Source of the DNA: Myroides phaeus
Lineage (GTDB): Bacteria; Bacteroidota; Bacteroidia; Flavobacteriales; Flavobacteriaceae
Assembly (NCBI RefSeq): GCF_900099675.1
Contig: NZ_FNDQ01000005.1
Coordinates: 78,591-142,590, forward strand
Direction of reading: 5' to 3'
Length of the DNA stretch: 64,000 nt
In this document: positions 37,734 to 46,534 of the stretch, piece after piece
Layout: every line of letters begins with the position of its first letter
How positions within the stretch are numbered: position 1 is the stretch's first letter
The notes under the pieces: generated by a model
Databases searched by the model: none
Told to the model about the DNA's origin: nothing
Seen by the model: only the letters and a program-made list of their open reading frames with translations
Program-made: the position numbers and the translations under genes

Positions 37734-38808
37734 TTCGTTAGATAAAGTAATCAATAATCTTGAGAGTCAAGGTGTGGTTATAGATAGAGCAAAGCTTACA
37801 GAATTACAGCATACAAACTCTGTTAAAACAGTTTTTATCAAGGTTATTGCTATTATAGGAGGATTATTAGGAATGACGATGTTTATGGGCTTTTTGTTTA
37901 TGTTGTTTGAACGTAGTTTGTCTGAAGATGTCCCTTTGTTTATTATTAGTGTATTGCTATTAGGAATAACATATTTTATTAATAAAAGTAATGCAAGTGC
38001 TATTAAAGATGGTTTAGCTGTAGCAACTTTTATATCTGGTTTTGCCTTGTTTGAAACAGCAATTGCAGTAGGTGATTACGGTAAAGTTGATGTAATACTT
38101 GCTTCGGTGGGATTGATATTGTCAGTTATTTCTCTGCTTATTTATAGAAATCAGCTTATTGCGTTCTTAGCATCAGCAGGGGTATTGATCAGTATTAACT
38201 GCCTACTTGTTTTTAAAGGACTGTATGTTGTATTGCCAATTTATATGAGTTTATTAATCCTATTGACGGTTTATTTATTCTACAAAGAAGAGGTGATCAG
38301 GTGTAAGAATACATTGATGAGTCAAATGTACACACCAGTATTTACAGCAACTTTCTGTTATACTTTATTTATGAGTGTAATGGGGTCAACAATGCGTTAT
38401 TTTCACTATTTCAATACTGTTTCAGTGATGTCAAGAGTTGTTTTGACACTTGTGTTTATAGGGGCAACAGCCCTGACTGTACAGCAATTGATGAAAAAAT
38501 TACAAATAGTGTCTGTGGTTACAAAAGGAATTATTTACGCATTATTGCTGTTCTTTTTGTATTACGTAGGATTTGATTATCCAGCTTTTGCAGTAAGTGT
38601 TTTATTTATCTTATGGTCGTTTAAGAAACAGTATAAAGTAGGATTTGTTTTATCTGTTTTCGCTTTAATTTGGTCGATGGGAATGTTTTATTATGATTTG
38701 AGAATGACCTTATTAATAAAGTCTATTTCACTTCTATTAAGTGGTATATTCTTTTTAGCAATGTATTGGTTAATTCAAAAAAATTGGAAGAAAGATGAAA
38801 CAGTCTAA
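37720..38808 (+). CDS. DUF4401-family membrane protein
   Basis: This 362-residue protein has about ten membrane helices after a short soluble N-terminus. It overlaps the 3' ends of both neighbours by 14 bases at each side, which suggests translational coupling in the trio. Assignment rests on its position between DUF2157 and GDYXXLXY genes and on the LLxGxTYFINKS-type helix pattern; no catalytic motif is visible. Confidence 0.75.
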   Translation: MKEHNSLDKVINNLESQGVVIDRAKLTELQHTNSVKTVFIKVIAIIGGLLGMTMFMGFLFMLFERSLSEDVPLFIISVLLLGITYFINKSNASAIKDGLAVATFISGFALFETAIAVGDYGKVDVILASVGLILSVISLLIYRNQLIAFLASAGVLISINCLLVFKGLYVVLPIYMSLLILLTVYLFYKEEVIRCKNTLMSQMYTPVFTATFCYTLFMSVMGSTMRYFHYFNTVSVMSRVVLTLVFIGATALTVQQLMKKLQIVSVVTKGIIYALLLFFLYYVGFDYPAFAVSVLFILWSFKKQYKVGFVLSVFALIWSMGMFYYDLRMTLLIKSISLLLSGIFFLAMYWLIQKNWKKDETV

Positions 38809-39400
38809 AACAACAATAATCATCATTGCTACTTTGGTAGTAGTGCTTTTATTATTTGTAAAAGCGGTGATGAACAAGGAGAATACAATTAAAGAAGGTA
38901 AGTTTGTTTTGTTAGAACTTGCACCAGTTGACCCACGATCATTGATGCAAGGGGATTATATGGAGTTAAATTACGCTATTACTCGTGAAGGTAGAAGTTG
39001 GCAAGCAGTTCAAGTTGCAACTGAGGCATTTTTTGCTAATGATTCAATAGGTAACAATAGTATAGCACTCGATGAAGCGATAGCGTTACAAGAGAAGAAA
39101 ATTAAGGAGTCGAAAGAGATTGGCGTGCGAGGCTATGTGTTATTAGATATTGATGCCAATCAAGTAGGACATTATATAAAGATGACAGACCAAATAGGAG
39201 AGATTAAAGAAGGACAAGTTTACATTAAATTTTTCAACAATACAGATTGGAGTTATAATATTGGAGCAGAGAGTTTCTTTTTTCAAGAAGGAGAGGCAGA
39301 GAAGTATGAAAAGGCAAAATACGGAGGTCTTCGGGTAGATGATAAAGGAAATAGTATTTTGATAGGGATGTATGACGAGTCCTTACAATTAATAAAATAG
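38795..39400 (+). CDS. GDYXXLXY-domain protein
   Basis: This 201-residue protein has one N-terminal membrane helix (about 7-24) and a periplasmic domain. The name-giving motif is visible as MQGDYMELNYAI after LAPVDPRSLMQ (about 46-60). It is the last gene of the DUF2157-DUF4401 operon. Such proteins are thought to work with the two membrane partners; the activity is unknown. The strong terminator after it closes the operon. Confidence 0.88.
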   Translation: MKQSKTTIIIIATLVVVLLLFVKAVMNKENTIKEGKFVLLELAPVDPRSLMQGDYMELNYAITREGRSWQAVQVATEAFFANDSIGNNSIALDEAIALQEKKIKESKEIGVRGYVLLDIDANQVGHYIKMTDQIGEIKEGQVYIKFFNNTDWSYNIGAESFFFQEGEAEKYEKAKYGGLRVDDKGNSILIGMYDESLQLIK

Positions 39401-39404
39401 TAAA

Positions 39405-39428
39405 AAAGCGAACTGTGAGGTTCGCTTT
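39405..39428 (+). terminator. Operon terminator
   Basis: The stem AAAGCGAAC / GTTCGCTTT with a six-base loop is followed by T, just after the GDYXXLXY gene. Confidence 0.9.
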
Positions 39429-39519
39429 TTTTATGGATAAATGGAATGATTTAATTTGAGACATTAAGAACGAATTGTTTTTGAAAAATACGCTTTTATA
39501 AGATAAATTCTCGTTTTGG

Positions 39520-40320
39520 CTATAATTTGTTTATAGTTATACTATATGGTGCTGAGCCATAATTTGAAGTTAAACCAATATTTGTAACATCATCTCCCGC
39601 TGGGATATCTTTAGAAGTCGTTGTTCTATGGAATTGTATTGATAATTTATCGCCTTTTTTAAGAGTTCTCGTAACAGTTGGAAGAGTAATTAAATTTGCT
39701 TGACTACCTAATACGCTTGTAAGAATGGGTCTTGTACCTGCAATTTTTGTCTTATTATTTAATGATAAGTAGGCATATATAAATATAACTTTATAATAAT
39801 TAGTAAGTTCCACGTAAGTTTCATTGTTTTTTTCTTGTATTGGCAATTTTTTTTCAGTGCTACTTGTACTTGTCGCAACATTTATATAAGAGGATATTTG
39901 ATAAGTACCATCTTCAGATATGACTATGTTATAGGTATCTTCAACAGTTAAATTTAGATTATTTGGAGAAGCATCATTAATGCTAATAGGGATTTTAATC
40001 TCTGTTTCTCCTTGATTAAATAAATTAGCATTGTCTACGTTGTGAGGAACAATATTAGAGCTTTTCGCTGTGAAAACAGAAATAGGTGCTGTTGCTTTTG
40101 TTGGAGCTACTGTTCCTATTAATCCATTCTCTGAATCTACATACAAGGCTTTTAATTTACCTTCAGACGGTAAGTTTCCAGTATCTCTAACTGTTAGTTT
40201 ACCATTTACATCAAGTGTTGTACGAGGTAAATTGGTATTAATTCCGATCGCTTCTTGAGCATAAGAAAAAGTATAGCTTCCTAAAATAAGTAATGTAACT
40301 AATAATGTTCTTTTTGTCAT
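39520..40320 (-). CDS. Secreted protein with fibre-like N-terminus
   Basis: A signal peptide (MTKRTLLVTLLILGSYTFSYA) is followed by AIGINTNLPRTTLDVNGKLTVRD, the 'xIGTxxPxxxLDVNG' repeat unit common in secreted Bacteroidota proteins and tail fibres. The C-terminal 150 residues are strand-rich and resemble a jelly-roll (C1q/TNF-like) fold by pattern only. It is probably a surface or exported trimeric adhesin-like protein; no C-terminal type IX sorting domain is evident. It is monocistronic. Confidence 0.6.
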   Translation of the reverse strand: MTKRTLLVTLLILGSYTFSYAQEAIGINTNLPRTTLDVNGKLTVRDTGNLPSEGKLKALYVDSENGLIGTVAPTKATAPISVFTAKSSNIVPHNVDNANLFNQGETEIKIPISINDASPNNLNLTVEDTYNIVISEDGTYQISSYINVATSTSSTEKKLPIQEKNNETYVELTNYYKVIFIYAYLSLNNKTKIAGTRPILTSVLGSQANLITLPTVTRTLKKGDKLSIQFHRTTTSKDIPAGDDVTNIGLTSNYGSAPYSITINKL

Positions 40321-40704
40321 GATTTTATTTTTTGTAAATATAATGTTTTAAATAATGTATGCTAATTTTATGCTTTACTTTTCGTTATTTTGTTAATTTA
40401 CGTATGTTTTTGTTTTTATTTAAGTTTTTTAGCTATTTGTTTAATTGAAGCTTGAAGTTAATTTGTTTTTTAGCAATACTTATTTAGAAGTTTGTATGTA
40501 ATAATATATCTATATCTACTTATTGCGGGTAATAACTTTGGTTTTAAGGCTTATGGTGTGTAATACATCAATAGATAATTACAGATTGTGATTTTTTTAC
40601 ATTATATTTATTTGGTTATAAATGGATTAGTTGATTTTTGTGTTGAAGTATTTATAGCGGTGATGGGATTAAATTATTTGTGAGAAACCAAAATAAAAAT
40701 AGAT
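40321..40704. other. 384-bp divergent intergenic region
   Basis: This is very AT-rich sequence between two divergent genes for exported proteins. I see no RNA gene or convincing consensus promoter in it. Confidence 0.5.
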
Positions 40705-41208
40705 ATGAAAAACCAAGTAATTTTAGGCTTATTATTGTCAGGTACGATAGTCGTAGGTTGTAATAAAAAAGGAGATAGTGTTGATGTAAAAGCTTTGGAA
40801 GGTATTGAAAGTACTAATTTAGAAACACATCCAGAGATTTTAAGTACAGAGGAGATAGATATTGGAGCAGAGGAAATTGACGAGGTAAAGTTGAATATGA
40901 TCTATGAGCAGACAGTAGAGATGTATAAAGATAACCTTGGTGAAAAAAAGCAAGAGGTTAAGAAAATGACTTCTAAGGAGGTAGATGCTGTTATTGATGA
41001 GTATATGGCAATATGCAACAAACAAAGCGAATATATTGCTGTAGATGGACTTGAAGATGCAAAAGTATTTCAAGAAATGGGAGAAAATGTTACAAAAATG
41101 GGACAAATAATAGAGAAGATGTCTTATGCTTTGCCAAAGATGGACAAAGAGGATGGAAAGAAGTGGGTAAAGGCTTGGTTAAAAGGGATTGAAATAGCCG
41201 AAAAATAA
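40705..41208 (+). CDS. Putative lipoprotein, unknown function
   Basis: This 167-residue protein has a lipoprotein signal ending TIVVGC (Cys19). The mature part is highly charged and mostly alpha-helical (EEIDIGAEEIDEVKLNMIYEQ, then Lys-rich helices to the end). No domain is recognised. Its only neighbours are other small genes of unknown function. Confidence 0.7.
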   Translation: MKNQVILGLLLSGTIVVGCNKKGDSVDVKALEGIESTNLETHPEILSTEEIDIGAEEIDEVKLNMIYEQTVEMYKDNLGEKKQEVKKMTSKEVDAVIDEYMAICNKQSEYIAVDGLEDAKVFQEMGENVTKMGQIIEKMSYALPKMDKEDGKKWVKAWLKGIEIAEK

Positions 41209-41337
41209 AAAGGGCATCCTAATAGGACTATATCTCACAAAAGTATATTTAACCTTATATCTATTGTTTACCTTGTTAGACAGACTTTTTTTGGCATAAT
41301 AAATGTAAATTGCAAAGAATATTTATAACAACGAGAA

Positions 41338-41511
41338 ATGAAGGTTTTTGGTTATCTATTTATTTTTATCGGTATAGTTGCTGTATTTGTAACACTTAAT
41401 GGTATTGGAGAAGATATGCCACAAGAGATATTTGTAGTCATTAGTTTCTTGGCAATTATTCTTGGGGCTTATTTTTTATATAAAGACAAACAAAAAGGGA
41501 ATGGTTTGTAG
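41338..41511 (+). CDS. Small two-helix membrane protein
   Basis: A 57-codon frame encodes MKVFGYLFIFIGIVAVFVTL, an acidic turn (NGIGEDMPQE), a second hydrophobic helix IFVVISFLAIILGAYFLY and a basic tail KDKQKGNGL. The two-helix layout with charges placed by the positive-inside rule is convincing, although the gene is short and no promoter is clear. Function unknown. Confidence 0.55.
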   Translation: MKVFGYLFIFIGIVAVFVTLNGIGEDMPQEIFVVISFLAIILGAYFLYKDKQKGNGL

Positions 41512-41733
41512 GTGAAGTTCACTATTTAAGATAGATAAATTAGAAAAAAAGTGATGAGTTAGTACATAATGTTGTGTGAACTGATTTATTATTGTTTTAC
41601 GAAACTACAAGTAACTTATACAAACAAAGCTTTGAGCGTTTGACTATTGTTTTAAAAGTTTTCATAAGAACTCTACTTACCATAAGTTACGATGTTACTT
41701 TAATAAAAAAGAGGCTTAATCTGATAAATGGCT

Positions 41734-42198
41734 TTACTTTATGGTATAGCGCATAACAGTATGTACAGGTTCAAATGCTTCACGTAAGTAAAGTTCATAT
41801 GCTTGTACATTCTGTTTTAAAACCAATAATTCGATGTAATCTACTTTTTTAGTAGCAGCCCATCTTTTTACCTCAGCAATTAACTGTCTGCCTATGGCTT
41901 GATTTCTATAAGACGGTACTACGTAAATATCTGCAAAGTTTAAGTAACGGTGAGGTACAAAACATTCGTAAGGAAGGGTTTCTTCAATAAACAAGGCAAC
42001 CATACCAATTATAATACCCTTATCTTCAGCGATGATAAACTCACAGTCATCAGCATCAATAGTTTCTTGTAAAAAATCAATAGCTGGTAAATCAGCTTTA
42101 AAATAGTCTGGTTGGTATGCTTGTAAGGCTTGAAATTGTTGTTGGTAAATCAACTGTAATTGAGGTATATCGGCAGATACAGCATTTCTGATAGTCAT
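41734..42198 (-). CDS. GNAT-family N-acetyltransferase
   Basis: This 154-residue acetyl-CoA-dependent acyltransferase has the conserved strand-loop-helix reading FADIYVVPSYRNQAIGRQLIAEV (the RxxxxG acetyl-CoA loop is YRNQAIGRQL). The C-terminal region ELLVLKQNVQAYELYLREAFEPV carries the Tyr of the family. Substrate unknown. It is divergent from a second GNAT gene fused to a Nudix domain, 98 bases away, so the two may share a control region. Confidence 0.88.
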   Translation of the reverse strand: MTIRNAVSADIPQLQLIYQQQFQALQAYQPDYFKADLPAIDFLQETIDADDCEFIIAEDKGIIIGMVALFIEETLPYECFVPHRYLNFADIYVVPSYRNQAIGRQLIAEVKRWAATKKVDYIELLVLKQNVQAYELYLREAFEPVHTVMRYTIK

Positions 42199-42296
42199 AA
42201 TTTATTGTATTTATAAACGAAAATACTAAGTTATTTATAAATGTTATAAATAAAAGTTTTGAAAAGTAGTAAATTTGAGATTCAAACAACAATTAT

Positions 42297-43169
42297 ATGT
42301 CCACTTTACTATATAAAAAAGCCACAATAGCAGATTGTGATTTGCTGACAGAAACAGCTATAACTGCAAAAAAACATTGGGGATATGCAGATGAGCTTAT
42401 TCGCCAATGGATTGATTTATTAACAATTACAGAAGAGAATTTTAAACGAGGTAATCTTTATAAATGCTTCTTAGCAAACGAATTCATCGGTTTCTTTGCC
42501 TTAGTTTCTAAAGGAGATTATGTAGGATTAGAACACCTTTGGTTTTTACCGGATTATTTAAATAAAGGCTATGGTACACAGGTTATTAAAGAAATTAAAC
42601 GTATCAGTAGAGAAGAAGGTTATAAATATATTGAAGTATTTGCTGATCCTAATACGGATGGATTTTATCAAAGAGTAGGAGGGACCGTAGTTAGGAGTGT
42701 ATTGACAAATGTTCCTGGACGTATGATGAGTATTTTTCACGTTACTGTTACAGACGAACAATGGATTGATTTGCCTACCGTAGGATTGGTTGTAGTTAAA
42801 AAAGGTCAATTATTATTAGCTTATAGCAACAATAAGAAAGCGTGGTATTTGCCAGGAGGAAAGGTTGATCAAGGAGAAAATAAGCAAGAAGCATTGATTA
42901 GAGAAGTTGAAGAAGAATTAGCTGTTGCGTTAGACCCTTCTAAAATGAGAGCTCTTTTACACGTATCAGCGCCTGCTTATGGAGAAAAGTTAAACATTAT
43001 GATGCGTCAAGAATGTTTTCTTTATGACTTAGGCGAGCAGGAAATACACCCAACAAATGAAATAGGAGCCGTTAAGTATTTTAGCTATAGCGACTATAAA
43101 CAAGAGTCTGTTTTAGTTCCAGGCGTTTTAATGGTTTATGACTTTTTGAAGAAAGAAAGATTTTTATAA
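42297..43169 (+). CDS. GNAT acetyltransferase fused to a Nudix hydrolase
   Basis: Residues about 1-150 form a GNAT domain with the acetyl-CoA loop YLNKGYGTQVIKEI and the YIEVFADPNTDGFYQRVGG segment. Residues about 157-290 form a Nudix domain whose box GGKVDQGENKQEALIREVEE matches GX5EX7REUXEEXGU with the metal-binding Glu residues in place. The join (about 150-160) has no stop or frameshift, so this is a true fusion. It suggests a single protein that acetylates one metabolite and hydrolyses a nucleoside-diphosphate derivative. No substrate can be proposed from the sequence. Confidence 0.9.
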   Translation: MSTLLYKKATIADCDLLTETAITAKKHWGYADELIRQWIDLLTITEENFKRGNLYKCFLANEFIGFFALVSKGDYVGLEHLWFLPDYLNKGYGTQVIKEIKRISREEGYKYIEVFADPNTDGFYQRVGGTVVRSVLTNVPGRMMSIFHVTVTDEQWIDLPTVGLVVVKKGQLLLAYSNNKKAWYLPGGKVDQGENKQEALIREVEEELAVALDPSKMRALLHVSAPAYGEKLNIMMRQECFLYDLGEQEIHPTNEIGAVKYFSYSDYKQESVLVPGVLMVYDFLKKERFL

Positions 43170-43174
43170 GTAAA

Positions 43175-43201
43175 AAGGCTATCCCTGTAAAGGATAGCCT
43201 T
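43175..43201. terminator. Bidirectional terminator
   Basis: A 10-bp stem AAGGCTATCC / GGATAGCCTT with A- and T-rich flanks separates the fusion gene from the convergent outer-membrane gene. Confidence 0.9.
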
Positions 43202-43224
43202 TCTTATTTTAGATACTAATTTGA

Positions 43225-43788
43225 TTAGAATTTGTAACCAACAGAAATTTGGAATACACTATTCTTAGTGTCTGATTTTACTCCAGCTTGGCTTTTGAAA
43301 GTGTCAGTTAAACCAAAATTGTAACGAGCATCAAAGAATACACCTACTGGTAATTCATACCCTAAACCAAGGTTCAAACCAAAGTCAAATCCTTTAGTCA
43401 TATCTTTAATATCCTTACCATCTAATTCAGATTTTACATTAAATCCAAACTGTGGACCAGCTTGTATGTTTAAACCTTCATAAACGTAATATTTAGCCAT
43501 TACAGGTACATTGATATAATGTAATTCAGCTTTAATGTCCTTCTTAAAAATTGAGTATTCAGCTCCTTGTGTAGAATATAAAATCTCAGGTTGAACAGAG
43601 AATTTCTCGTTTACAAAGATTTCAGCAACTCCACCAATATTGAAACCAGTTAATGATGAAGAACCTTCACCAGTTAAAGTTGCAATATTTAAACCTCCTT
43701 TAACACCTATTTTTACATCTGGTGTCTGTGCATTAGCTGTGAAACTAAAAGCTAACGCAGCTAATAATGATAGTGTGATCTTTTTCAT
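43225..43788 (-). CDS. Outer-membrane beta-barrel protein (porin family)
   Basis: This 187-residue precursor has a signal peptide (1-20) and about eight amphipathic strands of the OMP-b-brl type. It begins KIGVKGGLNIATLTG and ends with the aromatic C-terminal strand VFQISVGYKF. It is the widespread PorT-like small barrel of Bacteroidota. A minus-strand -7 element TACATTTG lies at 43812-43819. The barrel gene at 47.2 kb has the same promoter word CAAATGTAGT at a similar position. Confidence 0.88.
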   Translation of the reverse strand: MKKITLSLLAALAFSFTANAQTPDVKIGVKGGLNIATLTGEGSSSLTGFNIGGVAEIFVNEKFSVQPEILYSTQGAEYSIFKKDIKAELHYINVPVMAKYYVYEGLNIQAGPQFGFNVKSELDGKDIKDMTKGFDFGLNLGLGYELPVGVFFDARYNFGLTDTFKSQAGVKSDTKNSVFQISVGYKF

Positions 43789-43900
43789 TTTTCTTATGTT
43801 TTATATTTTTTCAAATGTAGTTAAATTTTAATAATTCGCATTTTGTTGATGTTTATTTAACAGTTCCTATTCTTTAGTAGTAGCGTGATTTTGTGTTTTA

Positions 43901-43944
43901 TTGATGTAGGTCAAATACTTATATAAGTAACATAGCTATCTTTG
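43901..43944 (+). promoter_or_regulatory. ABC-exporter promoter with FNR/CRP-like site
   Basis: TTGATGTAGGTCAA (43901-43914) followed by TATCTTTG (43937-43944). The dyad centre lies 36.5 bp from the last G of the -7 element, the class II activator geometry. The start codon at 43949 is only five bases past the -7 element, so the transcript is probably leaderless or nearly so. The identical 14-mer, inverted, lies before ribB. Confidence 0.7.
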
Positions 43945-43948
43945 TACT

Positions 43949-45736
43949 ATGAATTTATTTAAGATATTAAAGAAGATTAAACCCTTTGTAGCTAATTATA
44001 AACGGTTAATTATAGGAACGCTCGTTCTTACTGCAGTGGGTTCTTTTGCGGTTCAAGTAAATGCTATTGTTCTCCGTCGTTTGGTAGACGAATTGACCAA
44101 TGTAATAAATGGTTTACACGATTTGAACTATGGCTATAAGATGTTGCTGATTTGTAGTGCTATTTTAATTAGCAAGGAGGTTATACTTGCGTTTATTCAG
44201 TTCGGACAGAAATTTTTTGGGGAGAAATTGCGTATTTATGTGTCAAGAGATATATCGCAATTGGTCGTAGATCGCATCTTGACGTATCGTATGGCATTTT
44301 ATACTTCGGACGACAATGATAGTGGAAAATTACAAACTCGTATTGATCAAGGTATCAGTAGTATTACGCGATTAATACAGAATTTCTTTATAGATATATT
44401 ACCTCTTTTTGCCAACGCTATTGTTGCCTTGATATTTATTTATAGTGCCAATGTTTATGTGGGACTGGTAAGTACGGCTATGATACCTTTATATTTTTAT
44501 GTTAGCCAGCGACAAGCAACAAAACTAAAGGGGTATAGACGTAAAATGCGTAGCTATCGAGAGAATAAGAACAACGGAATAATCTCACTAATCAACTCAA
44601 TTACTGTTATCAAGTCTTTTGTGCGTGAACCATTAGAAGCCCAAAAGCACGAAGTAATTCAGTATGATATGACGGAAAATCAATTGCAAACAAGACGTAC
44701 GAGTTTTGTATTTGATGCCGTGAAAGGATTTATAGAGCAATTCGGATTAGTAATTATTATTTTATTAACTGCTTATTTTGTGTTGAAGGGAGAAATGACT
44801 GTTGGTGCTATTATGTTTCACGTTCTATTGTTTAATAATGTTACAGCGCCTATACGTCAGTTACACCGTATTTATGACGATGTAAATGATGCGATGATTT
44901 ATTCGGAAAGCTTTTTTGAAATTGTAGATGCAGAAGATGAGGTTGAATCTACCGGATCGTATATTCCAAAAGAGGTTAAAGGGAAAATAGAAATTAAAGA
45001 TGTTAGTTTTGACTACCCTAATGGTACTACGGCATTGAAAGATGTGTCGATGACTATTGTACCCAATGAAACTACGGCTTTAGTAGGGCTAAGTGGAGCA
45101 GGAAAGAGTACAGTTATCAATCTCTTAGACAAGTTTTACGCGCCTACTAAAGGCCAAATATTTTTAGACGGTATTGACTTAGCAGAGTACGATACCAAAG
45201 AGCTCCGTAAACATATTGGCTTGGTGCTTCAAAAGAATCACATCTTCCAAGGAAGTATTGAAGAGAATATTCGCTATGGTAATCCACAAGCCAGTTTTGA
45301 GGAAGTAGAGCAAGCGGCTAAACAAGCGTATATACACGAGCAGATTATAGATTTGCCGAAAGGGTATCAAGCTGACGCCCGTTTGCTATCAGGAGGGCAA
45401 CAACAGCGCATTGCTATTGCACGACTGTTTCTAAAAAATCCTGCTATTATCTTTTTAGATGAACCAACCGCAAGTTTAGATGCTATTGCTACTGAACAGA
45501 TAAAAATGAGTTTAGATGCGATAAAGGAAAACCGTACAGTAATTATTGTATCACATAGTATTTCTCAGATCATAGATGCCCATAATATTATTGTAATGGA
45601 AAAAGGGCAAGTGGTTGAAAGTGGTACACACGAAGTTTTATATGATAATAAACAAACGTATTACGATATATTCTCAGCGATGGCAAATAGCTTGAACTTA
45701 GATAAAATATCACATACGTTAAACCAAGACGAATAA
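43949..45736 (+). CDS. ABC transporter, fused permease and ATPase
   Basis: This is a type IV exporter half-transporter of 595 residues. Six membrane helices (about 20-300) are followed by one ATPase domain with Walker A GLSGAGKST (about 378-386), signature LSGGQQQR (about 480), Walker B IIFLDEP (about 499-505) and the His switch SHS. It works as a dimer and probably exports a lipid, peptide or drug; the substrate is unknown. It is a single gene with an FNR-like promoter, implying expression under low oxygen or redox control. Confidence 0.9.
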   Translation: MNLFKILKKIKPFVANYKRLIIGTLVLTAVGSFAVQVNAIVLRRLVDELTNVINGLHDLNYGYKMLLICSAILISKEVILAFIQFGQKFFGEKLRIYVSRDISQLVVDRILTYRMAFYTSDDNDSGKLQTRIDQGISSITRLIQNFFIDILPLFANAIVALIFIYSANVYVGLVSTAMIPLYFYVSQRQATKLKGYRRKMRSYRENKNNGIISLINSITVIKSFVREPLEAQKHEVIQYDMTENQLQTRRTSFVFDAVKGFIEQFGLVIIILLTAYFVLKGEMTVGAIMFHVLLFNNVTAPIRQLHRIYDDVNDAMIYSESFFEIVDAEDEVESTGSYIPKEVKGKIEIKDVSFDYPNGTTALKDVSMTIVPNETTALVGLSGAGKSTVINLLDKFYAPTKGQIFLDGIDLAEYDTKELRKHIGLVLQKNHIFQGSIEENIRYGNPQASFEEVEQAAKQAYIHEQIIDLPKGYQADARLLSGGQQQRIAIARLFLKNPAIIFLDEPTASLDAIATEQIKMSLDAIKENRTVIIVSHSISQIIDAHNIIVMEKGQVVESGTHEVLYDNKQTYYDIFSAMANSLNLDKISHTLNQDE

Positions 45737-45760
45737 GTCTTTCCCTAACGTTAGATGTCA

Positions 45761-45788
45761 AAAGACCTGCATTTATTTGTAGGTCTTT
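45761..45788 (+). terminator. Terminator of the ABC gene
   Basis: The stem AAAGACCTGCA / TGTAGGTCTTT, with one G-T wobble, has a six-base loop and is followed by T7. Confidence 0.85.
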
Positions 45789-45806
45789 TTTTGTGGATGT
45801 AATTTA

Positions 45807-45850
45807 TTGACCTACATCAATGTTTCTACTTTGGTGATAATAGACCTTTG
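45807..45850 (+). promoter_or_regulatory. ribB-crp promoter with FNR/CRP-like site
   Basis: TTGACCTACATCAA (45807-45820) is the exact reverse complement of the site at 43901-43914. The TTTG of a degenerate -7 element (GACCTTTG, 45843-45850) ends 36.5 bp from its centre, the same spacing as at the other two promoters. The operon it drives includes a Crp/Fnr regulator, so autoregulation is likely. Confidence 0.65.
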
Positions 45851-45868
45851 GCGTTTAAACTAAAAGAG

Positions 45869-46525
45869 ATGAAAACATTAGAAAATACACTTAACCAGTT
45901 TGGTTGGGATAGTCAGGAAAGGGTTGAAAATGCATTGAGCTTTTTAAAAAGCGGCAAGGGAATATTGTTGTTAGACGATCAAGACCGGGAGAATGAAGGG
46001 GATATTATTTTTTCTGCTCATTTGATGTCAGAGCAAGATATGGCTCTATTAATACGCTATTGCAGTGGGGTTATTTGCTTATGTCTGACCAATGAAAAGG
46101 CAGATGAGTTAGCCTTGCCTTATATGGTGGAGGAGAATAGTAGTCGTTTTCAAACGCCGTTTACGATTACAATTGAAGCCGCTAAGGGAGTTACAACAGG
46201 ACTATCTGCAGCTGATCGATTAACAACAGTTCGCGCTGCGAGTAACAAAGAGGCTGTTATAGCTGATTTAGCGCGTCCTGGACACATATTTCCTCTTCGT
46301 GCTAAGAATGGTGGTGTACTTGAGAGAAACGGGCATACAGAAGGCGCAATTGATTTAATGAAATTGGCAGGACTACCTCCGCAGGCAGTTTTATGTGAGT
46401 TGATGAATGACGATGGAACTATGGCGCGTTTAGCTGAGGTAGTTGATTTTGCCAAAGAGCATAAGATGACTGTGCTTAGTATAGCAGATTTAGTTTATTA
46501 CCGTACTTTTGTAATTGACAAATAA
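45869..46525 (+). CDS. ribB: 3,4-dihydroxy-2-butanone-4-phosphate synthase
   Basis: This enzyme makes the four-carbon unit of riboflavin from ribulose 5-phosphate, using Mg2+. Motifs [16 protein letters not shown] (about 32-48) and [24 protein letters not shown] are the catalytic loop and metal/phosphate-binding regions. It is a stand-alone protein of 218 residues, without the GTP cyclohydrolase II half. The start at 45869 (MKTLENTL) is preferred over an upstream TTG. It is followed ten bases later by a Crp/Fnr gene, so this copy is probably a regulated one; whether the genome has a second ribB/ribBA is unknown. Confidence 0.95.
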   Translation: MKTLENTLNQFGWDSQERVENALSFLKSGKGILLLDDQDRENEGDIIFSAHLMSEQDMALLIRYCSGVICLCLTNEKADELALPYMVEENSSRFQTPFTITIEAAKGVTTGLSAADRLTTVRAASNKEAVIADLARPGHIFPLRAKNGGVLERNGHTEGAIDLMKLAGLPPQAVLCELMNDDGTMARLAEVVDFAKEHKMTVLSIADLVYYRTFVIDK

Positions 46526-46534
46526 GCACTATGT

